Source of the DNA: Ciona intestinalis
Lineage: Eukaryota > Chordata > Ascidiacea > Phlebobranchia > Cionidae
Assembly: GCF_000224145.3 (NCBI RefSeq)
Contig: NW_004191397.1
Coordinates: forward strand, 1 to 64,000
DNA length: 64,000 nt
Reading direction: 5' to 3'
The position numbers and the translations under genes were made by a program. This document shows positions 35,692 to 47,557 of the stretch, piece by piece (position 1 is the first letter of the stretch; every line of letters starts with the position of its first letter). The notes below the pieces were generated by a model. That model did not search any database. It saw only the letters and a list, made by a program, of their open reading frames with translations, and was not told the DNA's origin.

Positions 35692-36192
35692 ATACCACAG
35701 AAATAAAAAAGAGTAGAACGCGCAACTTTCCAAAACCGTGATATATTCTTTTTTCTATTCACGTGACCGCCAACTCCGTCCCCATTTCCCTTCGTCTCCA
35801 TTGTAAAAGATAGGCGCATAATGTTTTTGGAAGGTTTTAGCTGTTTATTTTAAAAACTACACCAACTATTCAAGTTTGTTAGGCTAGTTTAGTTATTTGG
35901 TACGTTAACGCTTACAGTTTACCACTTGTTTAGGAAATTTAATTATTTATAAAAAATTAATTAAAAATTTCAAACAAACGGTTTTTTAGAAATATATATA
36001 TATTAGAAAATAGTTTTTTTACACAATAACTTTAAATTAAGTCAAAAAACGAAGAAAAAGTACACAAAACGTCATCGACTCCATTGACTACAATAGTAAA
36101 CGGGAACGACCCGCGAAAGAGAGACAGTGTATCGTGCTCTCTCCTTTGCCGACATTGGAGATGCGCCTTCTATTCTTTTTTATTTCTGTGTT
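35692..36192. mobile_element. TIR element A, copy 2
   Basis: Same orientation and near-identical ends as copy 1 (starts ACCACAGAAATAAAAAAGAG, ends TCTATTCTTTTTTATTTCTGTG). Outside copies 1 and 2 lies a further inverted pair, CAGAGTCCGTATATAA (34371-34386) and TTATATACGGACTCTG (36190-36205), enclosing the whole nest. Confidence 0.75.
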
Positions 36193-36442
36193 ATATACGG
36201 ACTCTGATCCGCAGTATCCGCAGAATCCGCCTTTTACCTAGGACCATTTTTGAGGCATTACTTAGCGCTATGACATATTTAAAGCTGGATCGTGGGAAGA
36301 CGATATGATTTTATGACGAATATTAATATTCATAATTAATATTTTTTTGAATTTCAATTTTTTTATTCTTAAATCGGTACTGCTAGGGTCTAGTTAGTAC
36401 ATTGTCCAAATTTAGGTTGGTCGCACTAGTAGAAGCTATCAA

Positions 36443-37775
36443 GGTGCTAGTGAGGAATCCTCCCCCCTTGCCTATAGAAAAAACGAGAGACTAAAAAAGG
36501 AAAAAAGAAAATCATTAGACCGTAACGGTATTTCCCCATAAAAATCATATATTAGTAAATATATCATATATTATTAAATATCCCGGGTTATGGTACACCT
36601 GGAGCAGCAATCCGGGTTATGGTACACCTGGAGCAGCAAACGATTTTTGTATTTTATCGCGGGTCAACTTTGACGGCCCACCCAATTAAAAGTACTTTGA
36701 TTATTTAATATATTTTTTGATACGTAATTGAAGTGTCGCTTCTTCTTTCCAACGACACCAAGATTGCTGCTCCANNNNNNNNNNNNNNNNNNNNNNNNNN
36801 NNNNNNNNNNNNNNNNNNNNNNNNTTTTTTGATACGTGATTGAAGTGTCGCTTCTTCTTTCCAACGACACCAAGATTGCTATTTTAGCCTTTCTATAACT
36901 TAAGATATTAAATTTCAAAGAGAAGTAGTTTCTTTCCTTCGGCGGGGGGGGGGAGTCGACTTCACTAGGTGCAGCGTCTATGAATAATACGTTAAAAGTA
37001 GGTGTTGCGAAAGTATTAATAAATCAAAAACTAGGGGCGGTATTATTCCAATTTTTTAATATGTTTTGCATGTTGCTATACATTAACGTGTGTCAAAATT
37101 TTGTTAATTTTTATTAACGATTTTTGTATTTTATCGTGGGTCAACTTTGACGGCCCACATAATTAAAAGTACTTTGATTATTTATTATATTTTTTGATAC
37201 GTGATTGAAGTGTCGCTTCTTCTTTTCAACGACACCAAGATTGCTATTTTAGCCTTTCTATAACTTAAGATATTAAATTTCAAAGAGAAGTAGTTTCTTT
37301 CCTTCGGCGGGGGGGGGGAGTCGACTTCACTAGGTGCAGCGTCTATGAATAATACGTTAAAAGTAGGTGTTGCGAAAGTATTAATAAATCAAAAACTAGG
37401 GGCGGTATTATTCCAATTTTTTAATATGTTTTGCATGTTGCTATACATTAACGTGTGTCAAAATTTTGTTAATTTTTATTAACGATTTTTGTATTTTATC
37501 GTGGGTCAACTTTGACGGCCCACATAATTAAAAGTACTTTGATTATTTATTATATTTTTTGATACGTGATTGAAGTGTCGCTTCTTCTTTCCAACGACAC
37601 CAAGATTGCTGCTCCAGGTGTACCATAACCCGGGATATTTAATGATATATAATATATTTACCTATATATGATTTTTATAGAGAAATACCGTTACGGTCTA
37701 ATGATTTTCTTTTTTCCTTTTTTAGTCTCTCGTTTTTTCTATAAGCAAGGGGGGAGAGGATTCCTCACTAGCACC
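36443..37775. mobile_element. TIR element C with internal 360-bp satellite and 8-bp TSD
   Basis: Flanked by the identical 8-mer GCTATCAA (36435-36442 and 37776-37783). TIRs of about 165 bp start GGTGCTAGTGAGGAATCC and include ACCGTAACGGTATTTCCC and GGTTATGGTACACCTGGAGC. Between them are tandem copies of a roughly 360-bp unit (GATACGTGATTGAAGTGTCG ... CTTCGGCGGGGG ... GACGGCCCACATAATTAAAA). No ORF. It contains a 50-bp N gap (36775-36824), so the satellite copy number is unreliable. Confidence 0.85.
36775..36824. other. Assembly gap (50 N)
   Basis: Run of N inside the satellite of element C. Confidence 1.
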
Positions 37776-38159
37776 GCTATCAAAAATAGCGCTATAATAT
37801 CTGTATTCTAGGATTTCCTTGGTCTGAAATTACACCGTTTCGAATTTTTACATTAGTCTTATAAACATATCTTGAGCTTTTCTCTTATAAACACCATATT
37901 AAAATTAAATACCTATCCTAGCCCATCAATTCAGTGCTTGCCATTTTATAAAAGATAGTGTTGACATGGGTGACATCATACAGGATAACAAGGAAATAAA
38001 ACATGATTATAAATGTGAACAAAAAACAAAATCAAGTTCAAGTTGTGCATTTCCAAAGGTAAGTCTTGTACTCTTGTATATAATGAGACTTAACTATATA
38101 CGTGCTAGTGAAGAATCTTCCCTAAATTTAAATGTAGTTTGCCAATTAAACAGAATAAG

Positions 38160-38530
38160 GCTGTAATAAATCATCTAAATAGTTGGAAATTTTTTTGTTC
38201 ACTGTTGTAGTGCTGTATATTTACAATGTTTTTCTCAGCCAAGCAGCCTGTTTATTATTACGAAATAGTGGGGATTCACACGTGGATTCATTGCATCATA
38301 ATAGCGATTGTTTGACCTGGCAATTGATTACGACACAATAGCAACTCACATGTTCATTATTTGCGTTATAATAGCAATTGTCCCCTTGATTATTTAGTCT
38401 GCAGGTGCTTAAAACAGGTTGGATATTTGCCTTTTTACGATGCACCTAAGTAGAAATCGATTTGAAAAAATACTTTGTACATGCTTAAAGCAACGCTTGT
38501 ATTAAAAAAAACTGGGAACCATTGAAATAA
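38160..38530. repeat. hAT-type non-autonomous element copy, eroded
   Basis: Collinear with 19590-19996 (TTTTTCTCAGCCAAGCAGCC, GGATTCATTGCATCATAATA, TTAGTCTGCAGGTGCTTA) and ends CTGGGAACCATTG. Termini and TSD not recognisable. Confidence 0.6.
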
Positions 38531-38701
38531 GGAAATAAGAAATATAGCATGAAATGACACGCTTTACTAAGTTATGTGAATTAAAATACATGGAGCTATA
38601 CAGAGAAGACGGAAAAAATTTTCCGCTAGGAGGCGATGACAAATTCGTTTCTCTATTTTATGGGGAGCAGTTAGTTTCACGGTTTATACACATAAGATAT
38701 A

Positions 38702-38822
38702 AACCCCTAACCCCTAACCTCTAACCTCTAACCCCTAACCCCTAACCCCTAACCCCTACCCCTAACCCCTAACCCCTAACCCCTAACCCCCTAACCCCTA
38801 ACCCCCAACTCCTAACCCCAAA
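38702..38822. repeat. Interstitial telomere-like array (CCCCTAA)n
   Basis: About 17 head-to-tail units of CCCCTAA with a few CCTCTAA, CCCTA and CCCCCTAA variants. Animal telomeres are usually (CCCTAA)n, so this is a 7-mer variant inside the sequence, not a chromosome end. Confidence 0.85.
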
Positions 38823-38870
38823 CTCGTCAAACAAAAAAACTTGAAAAAAAAAAGATAAAAAAAGTATTAC

Positions 38871-38953
38871 ACTGTGCGGGACTCGAACCCGGTAAAAATG
38901 AAACAAAGAGAGTTTACGACCGCACGCAAACCGCTACACCACAGACTCGACAA
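38871..38953 (-). repeat. tRNA-like Pol III promoter sequence (tRNA pseudogene or SINE head)
   Basis: On the minus strand: A box TGGTGTAGCGG (38941-38931) and B box GGTTCGAGTCC (38889-38879), spaced as in a tRNA gene, followed by a T-run. The T-arm mostly pairs, but the acceptor and anticodon arms do not fold cleanly, so it is not called a functional tRNA. Confidence 0.55.
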
Positions 38954-39119
38954 CAGTAAACATAACGAAAGAGCGTATATAACCGACCTAATGTGGGAAA
39001 TATGTTCTTACTAGTGTTTTATGTATTTGGAAAGGTATTTTTATTATTTAATTAATTTGTTTTACACGTTATTGAACACTTTGTAGTGCTGTTTTGTTCG
39101 TTTTTTCGTATTTTTTAAT

Positions 39120-39169
39120 NNNNNNNNNNNNNNNNNNNNNNNNNNNNNNNNNNNNNNNNNNNNNNNNNN
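39120..39169. other. Assembly gap (50 N)
   Basis: Run of N at the left edge of the second satellite block. Confidence 1.
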
Positions 39170-40058
39170 ATTTTAGCCTTTCTATAACTTGAGATATTAA
39201 AATTCAAAGAGAAGTAGTTTCTTTCCTTCGGCGGGGGGGGGGGAGTCGACTTCACTAGGTGCAGCGTCTATGAATAATACGTTAAAAGTAGGTGTTGCGA
39301 AAGTATTAATAAATCAAAAACTAGGCGCGGTATTACCCCAATTTTTAAACATGTTTTGCATGTTGCTATACATTAACGTGTGTCAAAATTTTGTTAATAT
39401 TTATTAACGATTTTTGTATTTTATCGCGGGTCAACTTTGACGGCCCACCCAATTAAAAGTACTTTGATTATTTAATATATTTTTTGATACGTAATTGAAG
39501 TGTCGCTTCTTCTTTCCAACGACACCAAGATTGCTATTTTAGCCTGTTCTATAACCCGGGATATTTAATTTCATATGAGAAGTAGTTTCTATCCTTTTGC
39601 GGGGGAGGGAGTCGACTTCACTAGGTGCAGCGTCTATGAATAATACGTTAAAAGTAGGTGTTGCGAAAGTATTAATAAATCAAAAACTAGGCGCGGTATT
39701 ACCCCAATTTTTAAACATGTTTTGCATGTTGCTATACATTAACGTGTGTCAAAATTTTGTTAATATTTATTAACGATTTTTGTATTTTATCGCGGGTCAA
39801 CTTTGACGGCCCACCCAACCAAAAGTACTTTGATTATTTAATATATTTTTTGATACGTAATTGAAGTGTCGCTTCTTCTTTCCAACGACACCAAGATTGC
39901 TGCTACAGGTGTACCATAACCCGGGATATTTAATAATATATGATATATTTACTGATATATGATTTTTATGGGGAAATACCGTTACGGTCTAATGATTTTC
40001 TTTTTTTAGTCTCTCGTTTTTTCTATAGGCAAGGGGGGGAGGATTCCTCACTAGCACC
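39170..40058. mobile_element. TIR element C, second copy, left end in or beyond a gap
   Basis: Two tandem units of the same 360-bp satellite as in 36443-37775, then the right TIR (GGTGTACCATAACCCGGGAT ... GAGGATTCCTCACTAGCACC). The left TIR is not seen; it may lie in the N gap. Confidence 0.75.
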
Positions 40059-40751
40059 AAATAACTATATACAGACTATCTTTGCTATAATGCCTCTTAC
40101 TGTTGTGTAATGCAAACTTACTACGGTTTGTTTACCTAGCACAACTCTCGTCTAAGTTTACTACCAGCTGGTAAAGTTTCCCCACAGCAAAACAATAAAA
40201 TGCGCGAATTTAAGCGAGCAGCATTAATCACACACTAAACTCCCTCATCTTTGTTTCTTTATTATCGTGGCTGCTTCTCGGGTCTACTGTCTACTACTCC
40301 TTGCCCCTTCTCTTTTCTACGCAGCATTTTCTTCTCTCCGCTTTTCTCATTGCGCAATCATGCACTTGTACCTAGACGATAAGGAAACCCTATTTCGAAT
40401 TAACCGCTAACGATTGTTTACTGAGTCTTAAAAGCGTAAACAATTAAAGATAAACATAAACAAACAAAATAGGTGACAGAACGAATACATATACACACAA
40501 CGAAATGGAGACACGAGGCAGCTGAGTGACGTAACAATCGCCCGGTTCCATAGTCTGCCACGCATGGACGGTCGCGTGACAATGGACGAAATAAATAGAC
40601 ATGAACGGGGACTAGAAACACAGTATCATCTAGTTCTAGTACCAAACTGTATTTTACCGACTCAGCAATGTCAAAATATAGAATTTAATATCCACGAAAT
40701 AACCAGTGTACGCGAGACATAATTAACTGCGCGGGTTCATGCACTGTGCGG

Positions 40752-40783
40752 CCGCGCAATTGCGCAGCTTAGAGGGAACACTG
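40752..40783. repeat. hAT-like terminus, orphan
   Basis: The inverse of this stretch reads CAGTGTTCCCTCTAAGCTGC followed by GCAATTGCGCGG, a typical hAT end. No partner terminus was found nearby. Confidence 0.45.
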
Positions 40784-40990
40784 CTGAAGATGTCTAAACA
40801 CAATAGCCACTTCAAAGGGTGAAACAGAAATCAAATTGCATGTACGTGACTCCCAAGTTTTTGACCGATGCAAAATGCATCACTGCGGTAAAGGAGACTG
40901 ACCTATTGACTAACAGTTAATCTGCAAGGCAAAGAGGTTGACCTAGTATCGTGCGCAAACATGGCGAGACCTAGTATCGTGCGCAAACAT

Positions 40991-41744
40991 GGCGAAACAA
41001 ACGCTTAAAGAATTGCAGAATATGAGGAGCAACTCAGAAGAAGTCGTCGAAAAAATTTTCCACGATGCCAAGTGCATTGCTGAAAGCCACAACATTCCGA
41101 TTATATTCACTTTACCACGCGGTACAAACCTGACTGTTCAGCAGCATTTGCACAGCATTGCGTTCTTCCCGTTCATTGAAGACGTTGTTAGCCAATTTGA
41201 ACAACGATTTTCTCCAACATTTCAGTGTGCAGCACTCATTCGTAAAATATCCCGCCGAATCTTTTGGTATATAATTACAATAGCGCTATAAAACAAATAC
41301 CCAATGTTCTATTTTAGATGAAAGTCAGCTCATAAATTTGGTAGAACTATATTCGAAAGACCTGGGAGAAATGCCGCTGCAAGGGTTACGTCAGAGTTCG
41401 GCTATTGGCGACATGAAGTGGTCAGCAGATCTACCATCCGACGCCAAATCTGCTCTTCAGGCGTGTAACGGATTTCTTCCCAAATATTCGCCAACTTTAA
41501 AAGTATGCATTACGTAAGTCAAATTAAACACAAATACTTTTCTTATTAAATTGTTGCCACGCTTCCAGTAACCACAGCTAGTGCTGAACGTTCCTTTTTC
41601 CCAGCTATGTAGGTAAAAACCTACCTACGCAGCACCTTGCGTCAAGATCGTCTGACGGTGTATCGTGACGTAATCTTAGACACAGAACATTTAATTAATC
41701 AACTCGCGGATATAAAAGTTCGCCGTCTTGAATTATTATTGTAA
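40991..41744 (+). pseudogene. hAT transposase fragment, broken
   Basis: An open frame at 40991-41291 is followed by coding-like pieces at about 41318-41515 and 41545-41744. The last piece carries the hAT dimerisation signature: LPRFPVTTASAERSF, then KTYLRSTLRQDRL, as in Charlie/zf-MYM-type hAT proteins. A frame change and an in-frame stop lie between ERSF and KTYLRS near 41610, so the C-terminal dimerisation domain is not translatable as it stands. The N-terminal DNA-binding domain and most of the catalytic core are not visible. A 28-bp direct duplication (about 40940-40995) spans the apparent start codon. Confidence 0.75.
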
Positions 41745-41984
41745 CGTTTGGATAACTGACACATCAAAGCTGTTGTGATTCAATAAGATATTAAAATATA
41801 ATGTTTTTTACAGAATTCAAGCACTTTTATACCGACCCCGGCTAAGAATAGAGAAGTTTAAGATTAAAAACTTTAAAAAAATAAAAAAATATTTAAAAGA
41901 AAGTGGCCCCCCCTAACCCCCACCTTGCGCGCGCGTGCTGTTTCGAAACTCATAACAATTGAAGTTATACACGTAAGAATCTGT

Positions 41985-42720
41985 TCCATTATTGAGCATG
42001 GTAATAGTCATTTAGATTCTTTTTCGTCGAACAGTTGTTCTTGGCTTTTGTTGTTGTGGCGCTGATATGGCGATTTTTTCCGCACTTATCCTAATTCTCA
42101 ATTCTAGCATTATTTTATTATCTTGATTAAAATCAAATCGTTATATATATTTGTAATTTGTAGACTAAATTTTCAGATTTAAAACCGCACAATTGGCGTG
42201 TGTGCACCAAAGCGTAGACGAGTGCCTTTTTTCTTATCGTTATCTTCGGTATAAACACCGCGTCTCTCATTTCTTCGCTCTTTTAGTTTACCGCTCGCAA
42301 TAAATCATTATGCAGCCGCCACAATAGGAATGATATTAACTTCCAACATTACCTATAATACTGCGTGATTACAGTTTATCCAAATTCTCAAAAACTAACG
42401 TCTTTAAGCGACGACAAGGTTAACTATAGTGTAAGTTTACATGTCAACACATGGTACAACACATGGTACAGGAGTTGTACAAAGTGTTCAATCCTTGTAC
42501 GTCTTAAGTTTAATGAGCTTAAGCGACGACAAGGTTAACTATAGTGTAAGTTTACATGTCAACACATGGTACAACACATGGTACAGGAGTTGTACAAAGT
42601 GTTCAATCCTTGAACGTCTTAAGTTTAATGAGCTATAAAACACGAATAAATGCATTCTATCTACTGCTCCACAGTCACCAATAGCGACTGAAACCCGTTT
42701 TGATTTGTTTTCTACCATTG
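41985..42720 (+). repeat. Dispersed repeat R1, long copy with internal tandem duplication
   Basis: Collinear with 33130-33845. Inside it, a roughly 116-bp segment beginning TTAAGCGACGACAAGG is repeated in tandem (42403-42518 and 42519-42634), which the other copy lacks. Confidence 0.7.
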
Positions 42721-42781
42721 TAGTGATGGGGTTAATTATTACTAATTTTTTTAGAGGCTCAGAGTGGTGAATCTATTGAAT

Positions 42782-44159
42782 CGTAATTTATTTAAGAGTC
42801 GCGACCTCATCATCTTTCAAGTGTACATTTTTTTCAATAAATTTCCAATTATTTCTGTCTGTATTTACATTATTAGAATTCCCTGTTGTATGGAGTTTGT
42901 TTGTGATCATGTTAAAATCTCCCATCATTAGAATTTGTGTAAACGGGTTGTCAGGGATTTTTGTTTTAAGGATTTCTAATTGCGATTTGCGTCGGTGGTC
43001 TGCGTAATTTAATTTTGAACCAGATTGCAAATAAAGATTGAAGATGTGTGTCTCTTCATTGTTGCCAAAGATTTTTAATCTCCCATCATTAGAATTTGTG
43101 TAAACGGGTTGTCAGGGATTTTTGTTTTAAGGATTTCTAATTGCGATTTGCGTCGGTGGTCTGCGTAATTTAATTTTGAACCAGATTGCAAATAAAGATT
43201 GAAGATGTGTGTCTCTTCATTGTTGCCAAAGATTTTTATTTTTTTGCATCTAAAAAGGCTGTATGATTTCATGGTGAACGGTATACTTTCGGGTAAGGTA
43301 ATTTTTGACTAATAGTAGTGTTCCGGATTTGATTTGTCTTTCGTTACCAACACATGGTGCATTTGTAAAAAAAATTGTATTGGTCATGGTTTCTAGTTCT
43401 TTTATCGCCTCCTTGCAAATAAAGATTGAAGATGTGTGTCTCTTCATTGTTGCCAAAGATTTTTATTTTTTTGCATCTAAAAAGGCTGTATGATTTCATG
43501 GTGAACGGTATACTTTCGGGTAAGGTAATTTTTGACTAATAGTAGTGTTCCGGATTTGATTTGTCTTTCGTTACCAACACATGGTGCATTTGTAAAAAAA
43601 TTGTATTGGTCATGGTTTCTAGTTCTTTTATCGCCTCTATGTTTGTTATGTGAGTCTCTTGTATTTCAAGGATCGTTATATTGTTGGTGGTAATGTAATT
43701 TTTTATTGCGCCAATTTTATTTTTTATTCCATTTGTATTTATTGTTCCGGGTGTGGGGTCACTACCTCCAGTGGTGGTTTGGGGAGGTGAGCTGTATCCG
43801 TTTGCGGATGTGAATTTGATTTCCGAGGTGTTGAAATGGTACAGAATTTTTTCAAATTCGTGGGCGCTCTCTTGTTTGAGTGTGAGCAGGAAAGCAACAT
43901 CCTTGAAGGATTCTGTGATCACTCCTTCGACATCGTTTGAGACTGCCTCCAAAGGACCGCCTGGCGAAAACAGAGCACAAATTCCTTTGAGCTGGATCAC
44001 TACTGATCTTTTTGAGTCTTCATTAAGTACCACTATATTGGTGGACGCGATTTCAACTATTGTTCTAATGTTTGTGGTGACTTCAACGGATTTGTGGTAG
44101 GGGTAGAGGTTTGCTTTGCGAATAGGTGGTTTTACTAAGTAAAGATCACTAAAAGGCAA
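42782..44159 (-). pseudogene. LINE-type ORF fragment with APE-like endonuclease, broken by duplications
   Basis: On the minus strand a 207-aa frame (44159-43536) has a region of about 135 aa of unknown kind, then the start of an apurinic-type endonuclease: TINTNGIKNKIGAIKNYI and ILEIQETHI. Further pieces give the GDFN motif (MMGDFNMITNKL) near 42920. No reverse transcriptase is seen in the window, so only the 5' part is present. The piece is disrupted by two tandem duplications (units 161 and 227 bp), and one A-run differs by a single base between duplicate copies, shifting the frame. Non-LTR retrotransposons are reported from Ciona; the clade cannot be set from the endonuclease alone. Confidence 0.7.
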
Positions 44160-46920
44160 GTAAAGTACAGTAATAATCCCTAATAACTAATCATATGCGA
44201 AAAAGCAATTATCAGTGTTGACCAAGATAATACAATTTACAGCGGTGGCAACACTAAAAAAACCAAGATAATACAAATTTACAGGGGTGGCAAGTTTAAT
44301 CGGACTTCAATTTTTATCAAAAGGAAAACTTTGGAACATATACCGGGAAAATTAACTAAAAATAAATTAACAAGAGGCTTCCATCGGATCAACTTTAATG
44401 CCCAACTAACCATATTAACAACAATAACAATTAATGCACGCGACCGAGAACTAAGTAGTAAACCAAATCAACGTTCGGGTATAGGGAAGGGAAATCAACA
44501 CCGGGAAATCACCTGAACTTTAATCCCCAACTATACGATATTAACAACAATAACAATGTACGCCACTGAGAACTAAGTAGTAAACCAAATTAACGTTTGG
44601 GTATAGGGAAGGGAAATCAAGGGGTATTGCCACCTGTCGCAGAGTGTAGTATGTATGGTAGACGTGCACTGCAGCCATCGTTGAACAGAACTGAGGACGA
44701 TACACACGCGACCAAAATCAACCATGCATACGAAACAAAGGAAAATAATCGCGCTCGCATTGGAAAACAATGGGGAGTAAAGTAAACGACAATTTAGGGC
44801 GACACTGTAAATTACACACCGGCCCCAAATGATATCTGTCACAGTTCAAAAATGGGACAGTGGAGTGCACTTTCGTTCATATAAATATTGGGCCATTTGC
44901 CCATAGCCAACCAATAGGCCATTTCTCCACAGCAAGCGATGGTGCATCACGCAGCGGGTTCAATTTAGTCGGTTTGTTCGACTCTTCTGCCCAAGGCAGG
45001 TATATCTGAACGTGTTTTCGATCACCGTGTGCGGAATTGCTCAATCATCCACTTCTGTTAAAATATTTTTGGCGCAGCTAATAGCTTTGAGCGCTGGCCT
45101 AAGTTAAAATGATGGATAATTTATTGCGAAATAGTGGTGCAGTAGTACTAAGAAATAACATGCAATGTTCCTACACCTACCACCCCTGAGAACGTGCAAT
45201 AGAATGAAAATTCTGCTTGATTATAATTGAAGAATTTCTGTCAGGCCTTCGTATAAACTGATGACGCTTTGAAATCAAACTATTCATGAAACAACGAAAT
45301 ACTACACTGACAGTTGGTGATATTAAAATTTGTGCTTCAACTTTGTCCTTCCATTTTTACTGCTGCTTCACGGTTTCAAATCTTCGTGCATGAAATTTCA
45401 CAATCCCTGTATCACCACCTTTGGCGGGCGATTTTCCGAAAATAATTCTACATCTGTTATTTTTATCCTTTTCCTTGTGACATTTACACGTTTATGCAAA
45501 GTTTTTATTGCAAATAAGGCGGCCATAACTTAGTTCTGTGTAATACTTTCGCGTCGAATACAAGAATGCCTTGTGAACGAGTGGTCTGAGTTCCACGTTA
45601 GTTAACGAGCCATTTTGCGAGTCTGAGTTAACGACATGGTCAAAAGTTAGTTTAACGAGTAAGTACGTCACTACCAAGCACGCTTAACTTAGCGAGATGT
45701 GTTCATAATGCCGCCCCGGACCTCTTATTTATATATAGTTGAGCTAAAGCTCAGATACTTACCTTATTTAATTAGATTACCTTAAAATGTCTGACTTGGG
45801 TCCTTCATTTCAAAAAGTAGTCTTCGTATAATGAAAACACCATGAACCCAACCAATTCGGTGCAAATGTGGCCGATGTGTCAATCTGACAAATGTGATAA
45901 TGTTAAAGTCCGATAGCTCTTACGCTGTGTGGTGTAGCCGGATAAATGATCAAACAAGTATTTTATGTCCAGAACTCTTTATTTATCAGTTGAAAGAGAA
46001 CATGGTCAAAAGTCAGTTTAACGAGTAAGTACGTCACTACCGTGCACGCTTAACTTAGCGAGATGTGTTCATAATGCCGCCTCTGACCTGTTTTATTTAT
46101 ATATAGTTGAGCTAAAGCTCAGATACTTACCTTATTTAATTAGAATACCTTAAAATGTCGGACTTGGGTCCTTTAATTCAAAAAGTAGTCTTTGTATGAA
46201 GAAAACACCTTGAACCCTATTGTGTTAATCTGACAAATTAGATAACGGTAAAGTCCGATAGCTTTTAACGTTGTGTGGTGTAGCGCGATAAATGATCAAA
46301 TCAAGCATTTTATGTACAGATCTCTTTTATTTATTTATATTTAGTTGATTTTTTTTCTTCTTTTTTCCGCTCAGAATATATGAACTTAGAAACTAGCGTT
46401 GTCAATTTGGAGTCATGTTCTCATCATTGCGGTATGCGAAATTGAAACGTTTACACACACAACAATTGGCAATAATTGGTAGTGACATTTTGTAAATGAG
46501 AAATTGCGGGAAAATCGTCCAGTTGACTTGGTGAATAATTGTTTTAGCTGAAAATTGAAAAGTGGAAATAAGGATCGTCAAGTCTAAAGGGCTGTACAGA
46601 CATACTGTGTTTTGCGGCAAACGGCATACCATACACACACGCTAACGCGAGTGCCGCAAAAGCGAGAAAATCTCTTTTCAACCCGTCAAACGGCAGAGTT
46701 AAATTTGTTTTAACTTTTCTGCTTGCCTCGTTCATGTTTAGTGATAGTAAACTTTTGAATACGCGTCAAACGGCAGAGTTAAATTTGTTTTAACTTTTCT
46801 GCTTGCCGCGTTCTTGTTTAATGATAGTAAACTTGAATTTAGTGAATATTTTGGTAACATCAGCAAAGAAAAATATGTTTTACTACTGGTTAGACATTAA
46901 AGTTTATATATTAAACGTTT
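44160..46920. other. Non-coding stretch with local duplications
   Basis: No recognisable gene. It contains direct duplications: AAGATAATACAAATTTACAG (44230/44265), GGGTATAGGGAAGGGAAATC (44480/44600), a roughly 365-bp unit at 45634/45999, and a roughly 79-bp unit at 46683/46762. A segment at 45700-45960 (AAAGCTCAGATACTTACC, ATTCGGTGCAAATGTG) is distantly related to 57790-58200. GGCTGTACAGACATACTGTG near 46590 resembles GGCTCCACAGACATATACCG at 58190. Confidence 0.5.
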
Positions 46921-46927
46921 TGGTAAA

Positions 46928-47557
46928 ATGAGTTGGTCCGGGATTCGCCATACCTATATGATTCAAAGACAAATAGTACAAAGACCAAATAAAAAAGACA
47001 ATATGTGGACCAAGATTAGTCGTAGTACTGAACAACCATGTAATGTTTGTGTCTGTTTTTTTAGTGATTTAAGGCTAATAATATAAACTTACCGAGTGTT
47101 TTGTGATTTGAATGCCACATATTTGGTGAAATGGTGAGGCTGTCAGTGTTTTTCAGTTGAGATGTGTACCAAACGTTGGAAAAGCTTACGTGATCGGTTC
47201 TCTGAAGAAAGAAAAAAAGTTGAAAATATGAAAAGGAGTGGGGCAGGTTTAACAACCGTTTCTGTGTGGAAACATTATGAATCCCTTACTTTTTTGCTTG
47301 ATCATCTTCATCTTAGACACAAAGTGTAAGTACATTTCATAGAACCTTTTGTTTATTATTTCAATTTACACCAAATATTTTAACTTAGAACTGTTGGAAA
47401 TTTTACACCAACTACATCTGAGGCTTCGCCAGATTCTCTACAAGATGAAATACTACTGAATTTAACGAATGTTAGCACTACAGCAGATGAAGGCACATTT
47501 AAAAACTATTTGTTAACTTTAACTAAGCTGACATGTGAATTCTGTTGTACTATTTGA
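46928..47557 (+). CDS. MADF-domain protein, probably transposon-associated
   Basis: Exon 1 46928-47039 (phase 1) joins exon 2 47157-47325 and exon 3 from 47389. Across the junction the protein reads an MADF/Myb-SANT-like domain: NMWTKISRST, then EMCTKRWKSLRDRFSEE, then VWKHYESLTFLLDHL. Exon 3 is open to a TGA at 47555-47557; further open pieces at about 47600-47670 and 47750-47900 (DNIFKVLKENQDTVDAIR) may be later exons reached by splicing before that stop. MADF or Myb-like DNA-binding proteins are the known partner ORF of PIF/Harbinger transposases, and Harbinger DDE remains lie at 59128-60115, so this may be the partner gene of one interrupted element. A host gene cannot be excluded. Confidence 0.6.

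Noticed and set aside
38090-38125. GTGCTAGTGAAGAATCTTCC as the missing left end of the second satellite element
   Set aside because: Resembles the TIR tip, and AACTATATAC occurs near both sides, but the positions do not give an adjacent target duplication and the homology stops after about 20 bp.
38871-38953. Functional tRNA gene
   Set aside because: A and B boxes are good, but the acceptor and anticodon stems do not pair.
36443-40058. Evenly spaced repeats that could suggest a CRISPR-like array
   Set aside because: Units are about 360 bp, contiguous and without unique spacers; this is a satellite inside TIR elements in a eukaryotic genome.
45492-46735. Small minus-strand ORFs as transposon genes
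   Set aside because: No conserved motif; they span the local duplications.
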